A DNA stretch of 42,705 nt from Deltaproteobacteria bacterium (GTDB taxonomy: Bacteria; Desulfobacterota; Desulfuromonadia; Desulfuromonadales; BM103), in the NCBI GenBank assembly GCA_024636215.1, contig JAGXHL010000005.1:1-42705 (forward strand), in the 5' to 3' direction. The position numbers and the translations under genes were made by a program. How positions within the stretch are numbered: the stretch's first letter is position 1; the number at the start of each line of letters is the position of its first letter. This document shows positions 24,540-32,400 of the stretch, in pieces. Under the pieces are notes generated by a model. It was given only the letters and a program-made list of their open reading frames with translations, was not told the origin of the DNA and did no database searches.

Positions 24540-24612
24540 GACAAAAAATCGCGAAAATCAAGGACAATTGCAGCAGAGATCGCGGCAAAGGGCCGTTTAC
24601 GGGCGAAAACTA
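24540..24612 (-). repeat. Interspersed repeat at the 3' end of ttcA (family B, short copy)
   Basis: Positions 24582-24612 match 42324-42354 at about 27 of 31 positions. A further AAATCAAGG (near 24555) is shared with the longer copy near 42255. The shared edge, read on the minus strand, begins TAGTTTTCG and supplies the TAG stop of ttcA. The middle hairpin part of the 42-kb copy appears missing here. Confidence 0.6.
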
Positions 24613-25431
24613 ACTCGCCCGATTGTCCAACTCCATGAGTCTGAGCAGATCACGGTCCAGCAAGTGCCTCGGTTGTACGTTGCTTAGCGCACGGATCATA
24701 CTGCTCTTAAGGTAAGGATTTTCCTTGGCAAGCTCAGCCAGTAAATGTTTTATACGTTGTCTTTTCTGGTCTTCCTGCCCCATGACAGGGCAGCCGCAAT
24801 CGATGACCGCAAATTCGTTCTGGCGAGCAAGCTTAATGATATCGGATTCTTCCACATACACCAGAGGACGAATGACCGTATGGCGATTATTATCTGCCAG
24901 GAGTTTGGGGCTCATGGCAGCAAGGCGGCCTACATAGAACTGGTTGAGCAGCAGAGTCTCAATGAAATCATCCAGATGATGGCCGAGAGCGATCTTGTTG
25001 CAACCGAGGCGGTCAGCCACAGTATACAGAACGCCACGCCGCAGACGTGCGCAGAATGCACAGTAGGAAGAACCGGGGCGACGCTTTTCTTCGATAATCT
25101 TTGTACAGTTGGTGCTTTCCATATGCACAGAAAAGCCACATTGTCTCAGATAATCTTCCAGAACATCTTTGCGGTAACCGGGAAATCCGGCATCCACGTT
25201 GACTGCAATCAGCTCGTAATTAATCGGTGCGCGGCGCTGCAGTTGCGTCAGGATATGCAGAAGAGCATAGGAATCCTTGCCACCGGACACAGCGACGGCA
25301 ATGCGATCGCCATCTTCAATCAGGTTGAAATCACCAATCGCCTGGCCGGTGAGTCTTTTAACTTTACGAAAGTGTGCGTTGTTGAGTAGCAATGGCTTGA
25401 TCCCGCTTCTCTTTGAGGTTCGCAAACTCAA
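24610..25431 (-). CDS. ttcA: tRNA 2-thiocytidine(32) synthetase
   Basis: This protein of up to 273 residues is an adenylating PP-loop enzyme that thiolates cytidine 32 in some tRNAs using an iron-sulfur cluster. It has SGGKDS at 49-54, the CxxC pair Cys124/Cys127 (YCAFCARLRRG), and downstream cysteines in DCGCP (212-214). All are expected for TtcA. The start is uncertain: the longest frame uses TTG at 25431 without a clear ribosome site, and family members usually begin about 20 residues later. The stop lies in a repeat edge. The gene follows the efflux operon on the same strand after a weak terminator. Confidence 0.9.
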   Translation of the reverse strand: MSLRTSKRSGIKPLLLNNAHFRKVKRLTGQAIGDFNLIEDGDRIAVAVSGGKDSYALLHILTQLQRRAPINYELIAVNVDAGFPGYRKDVLEDYLRQCGFSVHMESTNCTKIIEEKRRPGSSYCAFCARLRRGVLYTVADRLGCNKIALGHHLDDFIETLLLNQFYVGRLAAMSPKLLADNNRHTVIRPLVYVEESDIIKLARQNEFAVIDCGCPVMGQEDQKRQRIKHLLAELAKENPYLKSSMIRALSNVQPRHLLDRDLLRLMELDNRAS

Positions 25432-25516
25432 GTTATTTCACAACCGCTGTATTTAACGCTATCCACCGGAAGATTTCAAGGCAAGAAAGGAACGGCAGCA
25501 GAAAGGCCGTTGTCAC

Positions 25517-25535
25517 AAAAAAAGCCTCTTGAGGC
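25517..25535 (-). terminator. Weak candidate terminator after the RND efflux gene
   Basis: On the minus strand GCCTC-AA-GAGGC is followed by seven T residues (25517-25523). The stem is only four to five pairs, so it may be inefficient. Confidence 0.4.
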
Positions 25536-25578
25536 AGAACTGGTTCCCTGGGTGCTGAAAAGAGCGCATCTTGCGAAA

Positions 25579-28500
25579 TCAGCTGTGGTCAGCGTGAGTG
25601 TGCCGCAGGCCAAAGAGCTTCCGGACATCCTCCAGAGTAAGATAAAGAGCAGGAATCAACACAAGGGTGATGCCGGTCGCAAAGAGAATTCCGAAAGCCA
25701 GGCTGATCGCCATAGGCACCAGAAACTGCGCCTGCACACTGGTTTCCAGTATCATCGGCATGAGACCGAAAAAGGTCGTCAGGGAGGTCAATAAAATTGG
25801 TCGGAAGCGTCTTTGCCCGGCGTTTATGACCGCGTCCATCGGCTCTTTGCCCTGGCGCACATCCCGGTTGACATAATCGATCAGAAGCAACGAATCATTG
25901 ACCACCACGCCGGTCAAAGCAACGATACCAAACATACTCAAGATACTCAGATCATAGCCCATAACAAAATGGCCGAGAATCGCACCGACAATCCCGAAAG
26001 GGATGGCAAACATAATCAACAAGGGCTGGGAGTAGCTGCGGAAAGGAATAGCCAACAGGGCAAAGATTACGATCAGAACCAGCTTGAAGCCGGTCAACAT
26101 GCTCGCCATCGATTCGCGCCGATTTTTATCTTCCCCCTCCATGTCGTAGCTGAGGCCGGGATAATCGGCCATCAATTTCGGCAAATCATTCACTTTGATT
26201 GCTGCGACAACCTCCTCGGCATTGGCAATGTGGCTGTCTACCGTCGCCGTGACATTAATCACCCGTTTGCGGTCGCTCCGGTTGATTTTACTGAAACCGC
26301 GACTCTCAACCAGGGTGGCCGCCCTGTGCAGTGGAATCTCACCGCCGTTGGGCACCCGGATGCGCATTGTTTCGAGATCCCAGAAGCGTCTTCTGCTCTC
26401 CTCAGGATAGCGGACCAGAACCTTGACTTCATTGCGACCGCGCTGCAAACGCAAGGCCTCCGAACCGTAAAAAGCGCCACGCAGTTGGCGGCCAAGATTC
26501 TCTTCGGTAATCCCCAGGGTGCGTGCTTCCGCTTTCAGTCGAACCTTAACTTCACGCTTGCCCAGGGTGTAGTTATCGGCAATATCGCCCGTTCCCGGAT
26601 ATGTCGCGATGAGCTCCTTAAGGCGTTCGGCAGCCTCATCAAGAACATCAAAGTCCTCATGAGCCAGTTGAATATCAATGTTGGCGCCGAGATGAATCAG
26701 GTTCGACGAAAAGGTCAGCTTTTCAACGGCGGCTATTTCCCCCACCCGCTCTCGCCAGCGATTGGAGATTTCCGTCGCCGCGACTCCCCGTCGTTCACTC
26801 GGAGTCAAAAACATGGCAATCGTAGCCAGATTGCCGCCGGCACTCGAGGTTGCGCCGGCCGGGCCTCTGTCCGTTGCGGCCGAGCCAACCACTGCATATA
26901 TGTGTCGCATCACGGAATCCGCCTGCGGACGGTCTTGATCGTACTCGGCAATCACAGCAAGGCCGGCGCTGACGATCTGCTCCTGGATCTGGGTTGTTAA
27001 TTCCACAGAACTTCCCGGAGCCAGCTCCAAGGCTACCTGAATAACATCGCTATCGACATCCGGCATAAAACGAAATTTGACGACTCCACCACCGACCAGA
27101 CCAACGCCGGCCAAGAGTAGAACAGCACAGGCGGCAGCGATCGTCAGATAGCGAAATTCCAGGCAAAATGCCAAGGTCTTGCGATAGGGTCCGTCTATGA
27201 ATTTCTGTAGCAGCACGCCAAAGCGTCTGCGGTTTTTATCAAGACTGCCTAGCAAACCAGCCGTATCCTGACAAGGTTGGCCAAAGGCCAGATGCGCGGG
27301 CAAGATAAACAGGCATTCAACAAGAGAAACCAGCAGAATCGTAATAACGATTGCCGGAATGACCATGATGAATTTACCCATAATACCGGTGGTAAAGAGC
27401 AGGGGCAAAAAAGCGGTCACTGAGGTCAAGATGGCAAACGTCACCGGCTGGGCCACTTCGATGGCGCCATCCACTGCAGCGTTCAGATAAGACTTGCCGG
27501 ATTGACGATGCTCATAAATATTCTCTCCGACGACAATGGCGTCATCAACCACGATACCGAGCGCCATAATAAAGGCGAACAGCGAGATCATGTTGATCGA
27601 GACATCAATCGCCGGCATAAATAGCAGGGCGCCGCAGAATGAAATGGGGATGCCGAGCATGACCCAGAGCGCCAGCCGAATCTCAAGGAAAAGTCCCAGG
27701 GTCACAAACACCAGAACCAGGCCGATCAAGGCATTTCTGACCAGCAGGTCTTTGCGGCTCTTGAAAAGCTCCGAATTGTCGTTCCAGGTCGCAAGGTCGA
27801 CCGATTCGGGAAGCTGGCGACGTTTGGCCTCGACAAATTTTTTAACCGTGTCGGATATTTCCGTAGGCTTCTGATCACCGACCCGGTAGACCTTGGCCAT
27901 GGCCGCGGGTTTGCCGTCGAAGAGCCCGAACTGGTCAGTCTCCTCGAAACCATCCTTGATGCTTGCTATGTCAGCGAGGGTCACCTCGGCACCATCAACC
28001 GTTGTTAGAATGACGATACTGGCATACTCGCGGCCAACATAGCGGCGCTCCTTGGTCCGGATCAGCACTTCGCCCGATTCGGCTTTGATGGTACCGCCGG
28101 GAATATCAAGAGACGCCTGACGAATCCTCTGGGCCACCTGATCGAAGGTCAGACCGTAGCGACGCAGATTGTCTTCACTGATCTCAATAGAAATTTCGTA
28201 AGGCCGCACACCGCTCAGATCAACCTGGGTAATGCCTGGTTCCAGCAGCAGTTCATCGCGGACCTGTTCGACCAACTCTCGCAAACTGCGTTCCGGCAGG
28301 TCGCCAAAGACAACCACCGAGATGACCTCACGCCGATTGAGTATTTTGCTGACGACCGGTTGTTCAGCATCCTTCGGGAAGGTGGTGATGCGGTCAACCT
28401 CGCTCTTGATATCCTGCAGGACCAGATCTATATCGGCGTCAGTTGTGACCTCTGCGATGACGCTGCCGTAACCTTCTGCAGCCACTGATTTAATCTGTTT

Positions 28501-28734
28501 GATGCCGTCAACTCCGGTCAGGTTCTCTTCAATCTTGAGAATCACCCCCTCCTCGACCTCTTCCGGGCCGGCGCCGGGATAAGCCACACTTACCAGAATC
28601 CGATCCAGAGTGACGTCCGGAAAAACTTCCTGCTTGATGCCAAGACCGAGGATCACTCCACCAATCATCAGCACCAGCATCAACAGGTTGGCGGCGACAT
28701 GATTCTGCGCCATCCAGCGAATCGCACCATTCAT
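25579..28734 (-). CDS. RND-family efflux pump inner-membrane transporter
   Basis: The 1051-residue protein has the resistance-nodulation-division layout: an N-terminal membrane helix (about 13-33), a large periplasmic loop, a central membrane bundle, a second periplasmic loop and a C-terminal bundle. The proton-relay helix GIVVDDAIVVGENI carries the paired aspartates expected in RND pumps. It exports hydrophobic or toxic compounds using the proton gradient, together with the adaptor and outer-membrane channel encoded directly upstream. The start ATG overlaps the stop of the adaptor gene by one base (TGATG). The sequence is of the general multidrug type, with no clear heavy-metal signature; the substrate is not predictable. 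Confidence 0.94.
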   Translation of the reverse strand: MNGAIRWMAQNHVAANLLMLVLMIGGVILGLGIKQEVFPDVTLDRILVSVAYPGAGPEEVEEGVILKIEENLTGVDGIKQIKSVAAEGYGSVIAEVTTDADIDLVLQDIKSEVDRITTFPKDAEQPVVSKILNRREVISVVVFGDLPERSLRELVEQVRDELLLEPGITQVDLSGVRPYEISIEISEDNLRRYGLTFDQVAQRIRQASLDIPGGTIKAESGEVLIRTKERRYVGREYASIVILTTVDGAEVTLADIASIKDGFEETDQFGLFDGKPAAMAKVYRVGDQKPTEISDTVKKFVEAKRRQLPESVDLATWNDNSELFKSRKDLLVRNALIGLVLVFVTLGLFLEIRLALWVMLGIPISFCGALLFMPAIDVSINMISLFAFIMALGIVVDDAIVVGENIYEHRQSGKSYLNAAVDGAIEVAQPVTFAILTSVTAFLPLLFTTGIMGKFIMVIPAIVITILLVSLVECLFILPAHLAFGQPCQDTAGLLGSLDKNRRRFGVLLQKFIDGPYRKTLAFCLEFRYLTIAAACAVLLLAGVGLVGGGVVKFRFMPDVDSDVIQVALELAPGSSVELTTQIQEQIVSAGLAVIAEYDQDRPQADSVMRHIYAVVGSAATDRGPAGATSSAGGNLATIAMFLTPSERRGVAATEISNRWRERVGEIAAVEKLTFSSNLIHLGANIDIQLAHEDFDVLDEAAERLKELIATYPGTGDIADNYTLGKREVKVRLKAEARTLGITEENLGRQLRGAFYGSEALRLQRGRNEVKVLVRYPEESRRRFWDLETMRIRVPNGGEIPLHRAATLVESRGFSKINRSDRKRVINVTATVDSHIANAEEVVAAIKVNDLPKLMADYPGLSYDMEGEDKNRRESMASMLTGFKLVLIVIFALLAIPFRSYSQPLLIMFAIPFGIVGAILGHFVMGYDLSILSMFGIVALTGVVVNDSLLLIDYVNRDVRQGKEPMDAVINAGQRRFRPILLTSLTTFFGLMPMILETSVQAQFLVPMAISLAFGILFATGITLVLIPALYLTLEDVRKLFGLRHTHADHS

Positions 28735-29906
28735 CAGTTGAGCTCCCGCATGATCGGTCTGAGCAGCATGCCTTCAGCGGCGCCGGAAAGGTTGGTCAGA
28801 ACGAGCTTTTCACCGGCCTGCAATCCGGACCGGACCAGCACTTCATCACGTTCGCGGCGAAGAATCTTTACCTCACGGATCTGCAACCTGTTGTCGTCGT
28901 CAATCACCCAGATCGTGTCGTTATCATGCATGGCACCGCGTGGGACAGCAATGACATCGGAGAGTTTCTCTCCCTCAATCTCTACATTGACGAACATACC
29001 GGGCAGAAGCTCATTAAGCAGAGTCGTTTTCTCTGCATCCCCGGCAACAGGATCTGTCACGGTGACGACTACGCGCGCCATGCGGTTGCGTGGATCAATC
29101 TCTCCCATGGCCCGGCTGATCTCTCCCTGCCAGTGAAATGTCCTGTCCCCGGACTGTAACTCGATTTTTGCCGCAGAGCCCTGCTGTTTTGTGCCCTTGC
29201 GCGGTACCTGCAGCCAGACAAGCTCTTCAAGGGGAAGCGCCACAACAATTTCTATCTGGTCTGTTCCTGCAAGGGTTGCCACAGGTGCTCCGACATTAAG
29301 GAACTGCCCTATCTCAAGCTGTTCGCTACGCACATAACTGTCAAAAGGGGCAAAGACTCTGGTTCGCTGCAGGTTGAGCTCGGCCTGCTCGACATTTGCC
29401 TGTGCAGCATCGCGCAGAGCCCGGGCACTTTTCAACTGGGGGCCATAAACAACCAGCGGGTTGGGTTGCAAAACACTCTCTTTGTTCAGAGAATGCCATT
29501 CTTTGCGGGCCAGTTCAGCCAGATTCTCATTGCGCACAAGTTCCAGCTCAGCCTGGGCCAGGTTGGCTTTCGCCTGTGCTATGGCCAGCCGATAATCAAC
29601 GTCTTGGATAGCGAAGAGCAATTCACCTTTACGAAAAATGCCGCCAGCGACCATCTGCGGGGAGAGTTCGCTGACCTGGCCTTTCACTTGCGGAGTAATG
29701 CTGACTTCATTGCGCGACTGGGCGCTACCGGTGCCGCTGACCAGGACCTGTCGGTCGGTTTTATCCAGCACCGCAACTTCAACCAGGGGGCCGAGATAGA
29801 GAGCCTCGTGTGGTTTGGGCGTCTTGCGCGACTTGATCAGAACAAAGGTCAACACCAGGGCAATGACGATCACCAGGAACGGCAAAAGCGCACGCTTGAT
29901 TTTCAT
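28734..29906 (-). CDS. RND efflux periplasmic adaptor (HlyD/MFP family)
   Basis: The 390-residue adaptor is anchored by an N-terminal membrane helix (about 9-26, LPFLVIVIALVLTFVLI). It then has a lipoyl/barrel-sandwich half (VSITPQVKGQVSEL), an alpha-helical hairpin (about 110-185) and a second lipoyl half (RVFAPFDSYVRSEQLEIGQF). A C-terminal beta-barrel and membrane-proximal domain complete it (LPGMFVNVEIEG, VIAVPRGAMHDND). It bridges the RND pump and the outer-membrane channel. Its start overlaps the end of the channel gene by 4 bases, which supports a single operon. Confidence 0.93.
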   Translation of the reverse strand: MKIKRALLPFLVIVIALVLTFVLIKSRKTPKPHEALYLGPLVEVAVLDKTDRQVLVSGTGSAQSRNEVSITPQVKGQVSELSPQMVAGGIFRKGELLFAIQDVDYRLAIAQAKANLAQAELELVRNENLAELARKEWHSLNKESVLQPNPLVVYGPQLKSARALRDAAQANVEQAELNLQRTRVFAPFDSYVRSEQLEIGQFLNVGAPVATLAGTDQIEIVVALPLEELVWLQVPRKGTKQQGSAAKIELQSGDRTFHWQGEISRAMGEIDPRNRMARVVVTVTDPVAGDAEKTTLLNELLPGMFVNVEIEGEKLSDVIAVPRGAMHDNDTIWVIDDDNRLQIREVKILRRERDEVLVRSGLQAGEKLVLTNLSGAAEGMLLRPIMRELN

Positions 29907-31318
29907 TGTTTGTTATCCTCTTCAACCTGTAAACGCGAATTCAGCTGGTCTCTCATCCAGTCGCCGCCCAGAGCGCGAGCCAGACCGATACGATCAGTAA
30001 GCAGCTGCCGCCGTGCCGCAAGCAGAAGGCTGCTGACTTCAAAATCAGCACGCTGTGCAGTCAAAACCGGCAGATAGTCAACCAGGCCGGCGAGATAACG
30101 ATCTATGGAAAGCCTCAGGGTGGCTGCCGTCGCCCGTGCGGTCTCAGCAAGCCGCTCAACCCGTTGCTCCGTTGCAAAATTGTTGACCAAAGCGTCTTCG
30201 ACCTCCTGAAACGCCGTCAAAACTTTTTGTTGATAATCGGCAACAGCTTCGCGCAAAGCAGCCTGTTTGCTGTCAACCTCGGCACGGCGTCGGCCGCCAT
30301 CAACGAGTGGCATAGCCAGGTTGCCAAGCAAATTCCAGAATTCTCCCTTGATCAGACCAGCAGCAACCTCCTGGTGAAGGGAGCCGTATCCGGCGGAAAG
30401 ACTGATCGTTGGGAACCGCTCGGCAATGGCCACGGCAACCCGGTAATCAGCGGCTTCAACACGCCGCAAGGCAGCCTGGAGATCAGGTCTTTTGCTGAGC
30501 AGGTCGGCGGGCAGTCCTGCCTCGAAAAGATCAGGGGCTGCCGGTAACTGCTCGAGGCTGCGACCAGGGCTGCGCTCAGGATATCTGCCGATCAGAACCG
30601 TGATGGCATGCTCGACCTCACTCAGGGTCGCCTCGAAAAGATGGCGCGCAGACTGTGCCCCGGCCAGGCTCTGACGGGCCTGGTACATATCCACCGCAGG
30701 AACCAGGCCCAGGTTATAACGGTTTTCGACACGCGACAGGGTTTCTGTAAAAGAGGCTATGGACTTGTCGGTCAGTGCCAACTGGGCCCGCTGTTCAATA
30801 GCAAGAAAGTAAAGGTCGGCTAAGCGTGCTGACAACCCCAGATAAAGGGTTTGAACCTCCTGACGACTTGCGGAGAGTTCCAATTCGGCAGCCTTGCTCT
30901 TTGCAGCCAGCTTGCCCCAGAGATCAAGCTCATAACCGGCAGCCAGCGACAGTTGCCGATTGTCACCGATAAAATCGTCCATCAGGCCGGGCTGGCTTGA
31001 GCGCCCCGCATTGGCACCGCCAGAAATTACCGGGGACTCTGCACTGCGCGTGATCCGGCTCAAAGCTTCGACCTGTTCGAGACGCGCCAAGGCCTGAGTC
31101 AGTTCCAGGTTCTGGTCAAAAAGCTCGGCCATGAACAGGTTGAGTTGCTGATCATTGAAGGCCAGCCACCACCGTCCGGCCGGAAGACCGGCCTCATCTG
31201 TGGCTTGCCTGCCGAGGAATTCGGCAGGAGGGTCCACCGAGATGCCGACCTTTTTAGAGTTATGCATGGTACAGCCGGCCAGAAGCAGAATCAGAATTAG
31301 AGCACTAACAGTCTTCAT
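29903..31318 (-). CDS. Outer-membrane efflux lipoprotein (TolC/NodT family)
   Basis: The 471-residue protein has a type II signal peptide with lipobox LAGC near residues 13-16, marking it as a NodT-type lipid-anchored member. Two OEP repeats follow, with helical tunnel segments and typical phrases: LAAGYELDLWGKLAAKSKAA, RRVEAADYRVAVAIAERFP and LPLVDGGRRRAEVDSKQAAL in close variants. It forms the outer-membrane exit duct for the pump. It overlaps tetR upstream by 4 bases and the adaptor downstream by 4 bases. Confidence 0.94.
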   Translation of the reverse strand: MKTVSALILILLLAGCTMHNSKKVGISVDPPAEFLGRQATDEAGLPAGRWWLAFNDQQLNLFMAELFDQNLELTQALARLEQVEALSRITRSAESPVISGGANAGRSSQPGLMDDFIGDNRQLSLAAGYELDLWGKLAAKSKAAELELSASRQEVQTLYLGLSARLADLYFLAIEQRAQLALTDKSIASFTETLSRVENRYNLGLVPAVDMYQARQSLAGAQSARHLFEATLSEVEHAITVLIGRYPERSPGRSLEQLPAAPDLFEAGLPADLLSKRPDLQAALRRVEAADYRVAVAIAERFPTISLSAGYGSLHQEVAAGLIKGEFWNLLGNLAMPLVDGGRRRAEVDSKQAALREAVADYQQKVLTAFQEVEDALVNNFATEQRVERLAETARATAATLRLSIDRYLAGLVDYLPVLTAQRADFEVSSLLLAARRQLLTDRIGLARALGGDWMRDQLNSRLQVEEDNKQ

Positions 31319-31953
31319 GATTTTAGCGCCTCCATTCCGGCCACCGCGAAATCAAGAAATAGTTCGACTTCCTCTTCGGCACTCAGATCGATACTGACAT
31401 CTTCAGGCACCATGGCGTGGCGTTCATGACAACGCATCACATGGCTCAGAGAGCCGAACACAAAGTGAACCCGCCAGAAAAGAATCTGCCGCGACAGGCC
31501 GGGCAGAGACAACTCCAGGGCCTGGAACAAACGGACCATCAGAGGTTCCATGTGTCGCATGAAGATCGACATGGCAATCCCCTGCGGTTCCGCAAGGATC
31601 CTGCCGATAAGGGCCACAAAATTTTCTGTGCCCGCACCCTGTTTGCGCAGTTGGAAAGTCGGCTCGACAAACGTCCGCAAAACTTCTCGACAGGAAGGGG
31701 GGGCTTCGGCCGTGTCGGCCTTCTGCAGCAGTGTATCAAGTTGACCATGACGGAGCTTGTTGAGGGGGCACAGCCGGCGTTCGATAACGGCTTCGAGCAG
31801 TGACTCTTTACTGCCGAAGTGGTAATTGACCGCAGCCAGGTTGACCTTGGCTTCTGCAGTGATGCTGCGCAGAGAGGTGACATGGTAGCCGTCACGGGCG
31901 AACAAGTGTTCTGCAACATTCAGTATGCTCTGCTTGGTATCGGCTTGACTCAT
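31315..31953 (-). CDS. TetR/AcrR-family repressor of the efflux operon
   Basis: The 212-residue regulator has an N-terminal TetR DNA-binding domain (about 8-55) with SLRSITAEAKVNLAAVNYHF forming the helix-turn-helix, and a C-terminal ligand domain (about 85-205) resembling the CecR/DUF1956 group. It is the first gene of the minus-strand efflux operon and overlaps the channel gene by 4 bases. A good promoter with a palindrome in its spacer lies 55-80 bases upstream, so the protein very likely represses its own operon and is released by an exported compound. Confidence 0.92.
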   Translation of the reverse strand: MSQADTKQSILNVAEHLFARDGYHVTSLRSITAEAKVNLAAVNYHFGSKESLLEAVIERRLCPLNKLRHGQLDTLLQKADTAEAPPSCREVLRTFVEPTFQLRKQGAGTENFVALIGRILAEPQGIAMSIFMRHMEPLMVRLFQALELSLPGLSRQILFWRVHFVFGSLSHVMRCHERHAMVPEDVSIDLSAEEEVELFLDFAVAGMEALKS

Positions 31954-32006
31954 CTGATGGGATGATCTCCTTAAAACCAGAAAACAACCTGCTCCTCCAT
32001 ACCTAC

Positions 32007-32035
32007 GTTTTAAACATACGTTTGAACCACGTCAA
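32007..32035 (-). promoter_or_regulatory. Promoter and probable TetR operator of the efflux operon
   Basis: On the minus strand TTGACG (32030-32035) and TAAAAC (32007-32012) are 17 bp apart. The spacer contains an 18-bp imperfect palindrome at 32009-32026 (TTCAAACGT-ATGTTTAAA, 14 of 18 symmetric). Its placement over the spacer and the -10 is the usual position of a TetR-family operator. The regulator gene starts 54 bases downstream. Confidence 0.6.
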
Positions 32036-32072
32036 GGGGTTTTTAGCAGATCCTCCTGAAGCTCAAGCTAAT

Positions 32073-32113
32073 CAACTGTTGGCAAACCAACTGTTGGCAA
32101 ATCAGTTTGCCAA
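32073..32113. repeat. Tandem CAACTGTTGGCAAA copies ending in a perfect hairpin
   Basis: CAACTGTTGGCAAA occurs at 32073-32086 and 32088-32101. The second copy continues into TTGGCAAA-TCAG-TTTGCCAA (32094-32113), a perfect eight-pair inverted repeat. A further TTTTGCCAA lies near 32155. Three or four half-sites of the same sequence suggest binding by a dimeric regulator, or a short hairpin. Confidence 0.7.
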
Positions 32114-32400
32114 AAAAGGCAGAGGCCCTTAATATATGCATATGCAAAACACTTTTTTGCCAACCCAATCCGACACCGACTCCTCAACCGATTACACCAG
32201 GCTCCATACATTTTTCAACATACAACGACCTCTGCGAAGAAAACGCTGCCACTGTTCAGTGCAACCACGAACAACCTCAAATTGCGCCCCGCCGCTTACG
32301 TGCTAATCTTTAGGCTGAGCCATGCTTCTCGGCCACCCGGCATGTCAGTCATGCAAAGAGCCACCTGCAAACACCACTTTGCCAGCAAGGATGCCTCCTC

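Larger units (their letters stand above)
31954..32400. other. 447-bp divergent intergenic region
   Basis: It separates tetR (minus) from the DUF748 gene (plus). It contains the tetR promoter-operator, the TTGGCAAA repeat cluster at 32073-32113, and the overlapping palindromes ATATGCATAT and TGCATATGCA at 32134-32146. No convincing gene is present; a 68-codon plus-strand frame from 32107 has no ribosome site. Confidence 0.55.

Noticed and set aside
25813..27000. Plus-strand frame of 395 codons
   Set aside because: Antisense to the RND transporter gene; no ribosome site or family features.
32107..32313. Plus-strand frame of 68 codons before the DUF748 gene
   Set aside because: No ribosome site and it begins inside the inverted repeat; composition is not protein-like.
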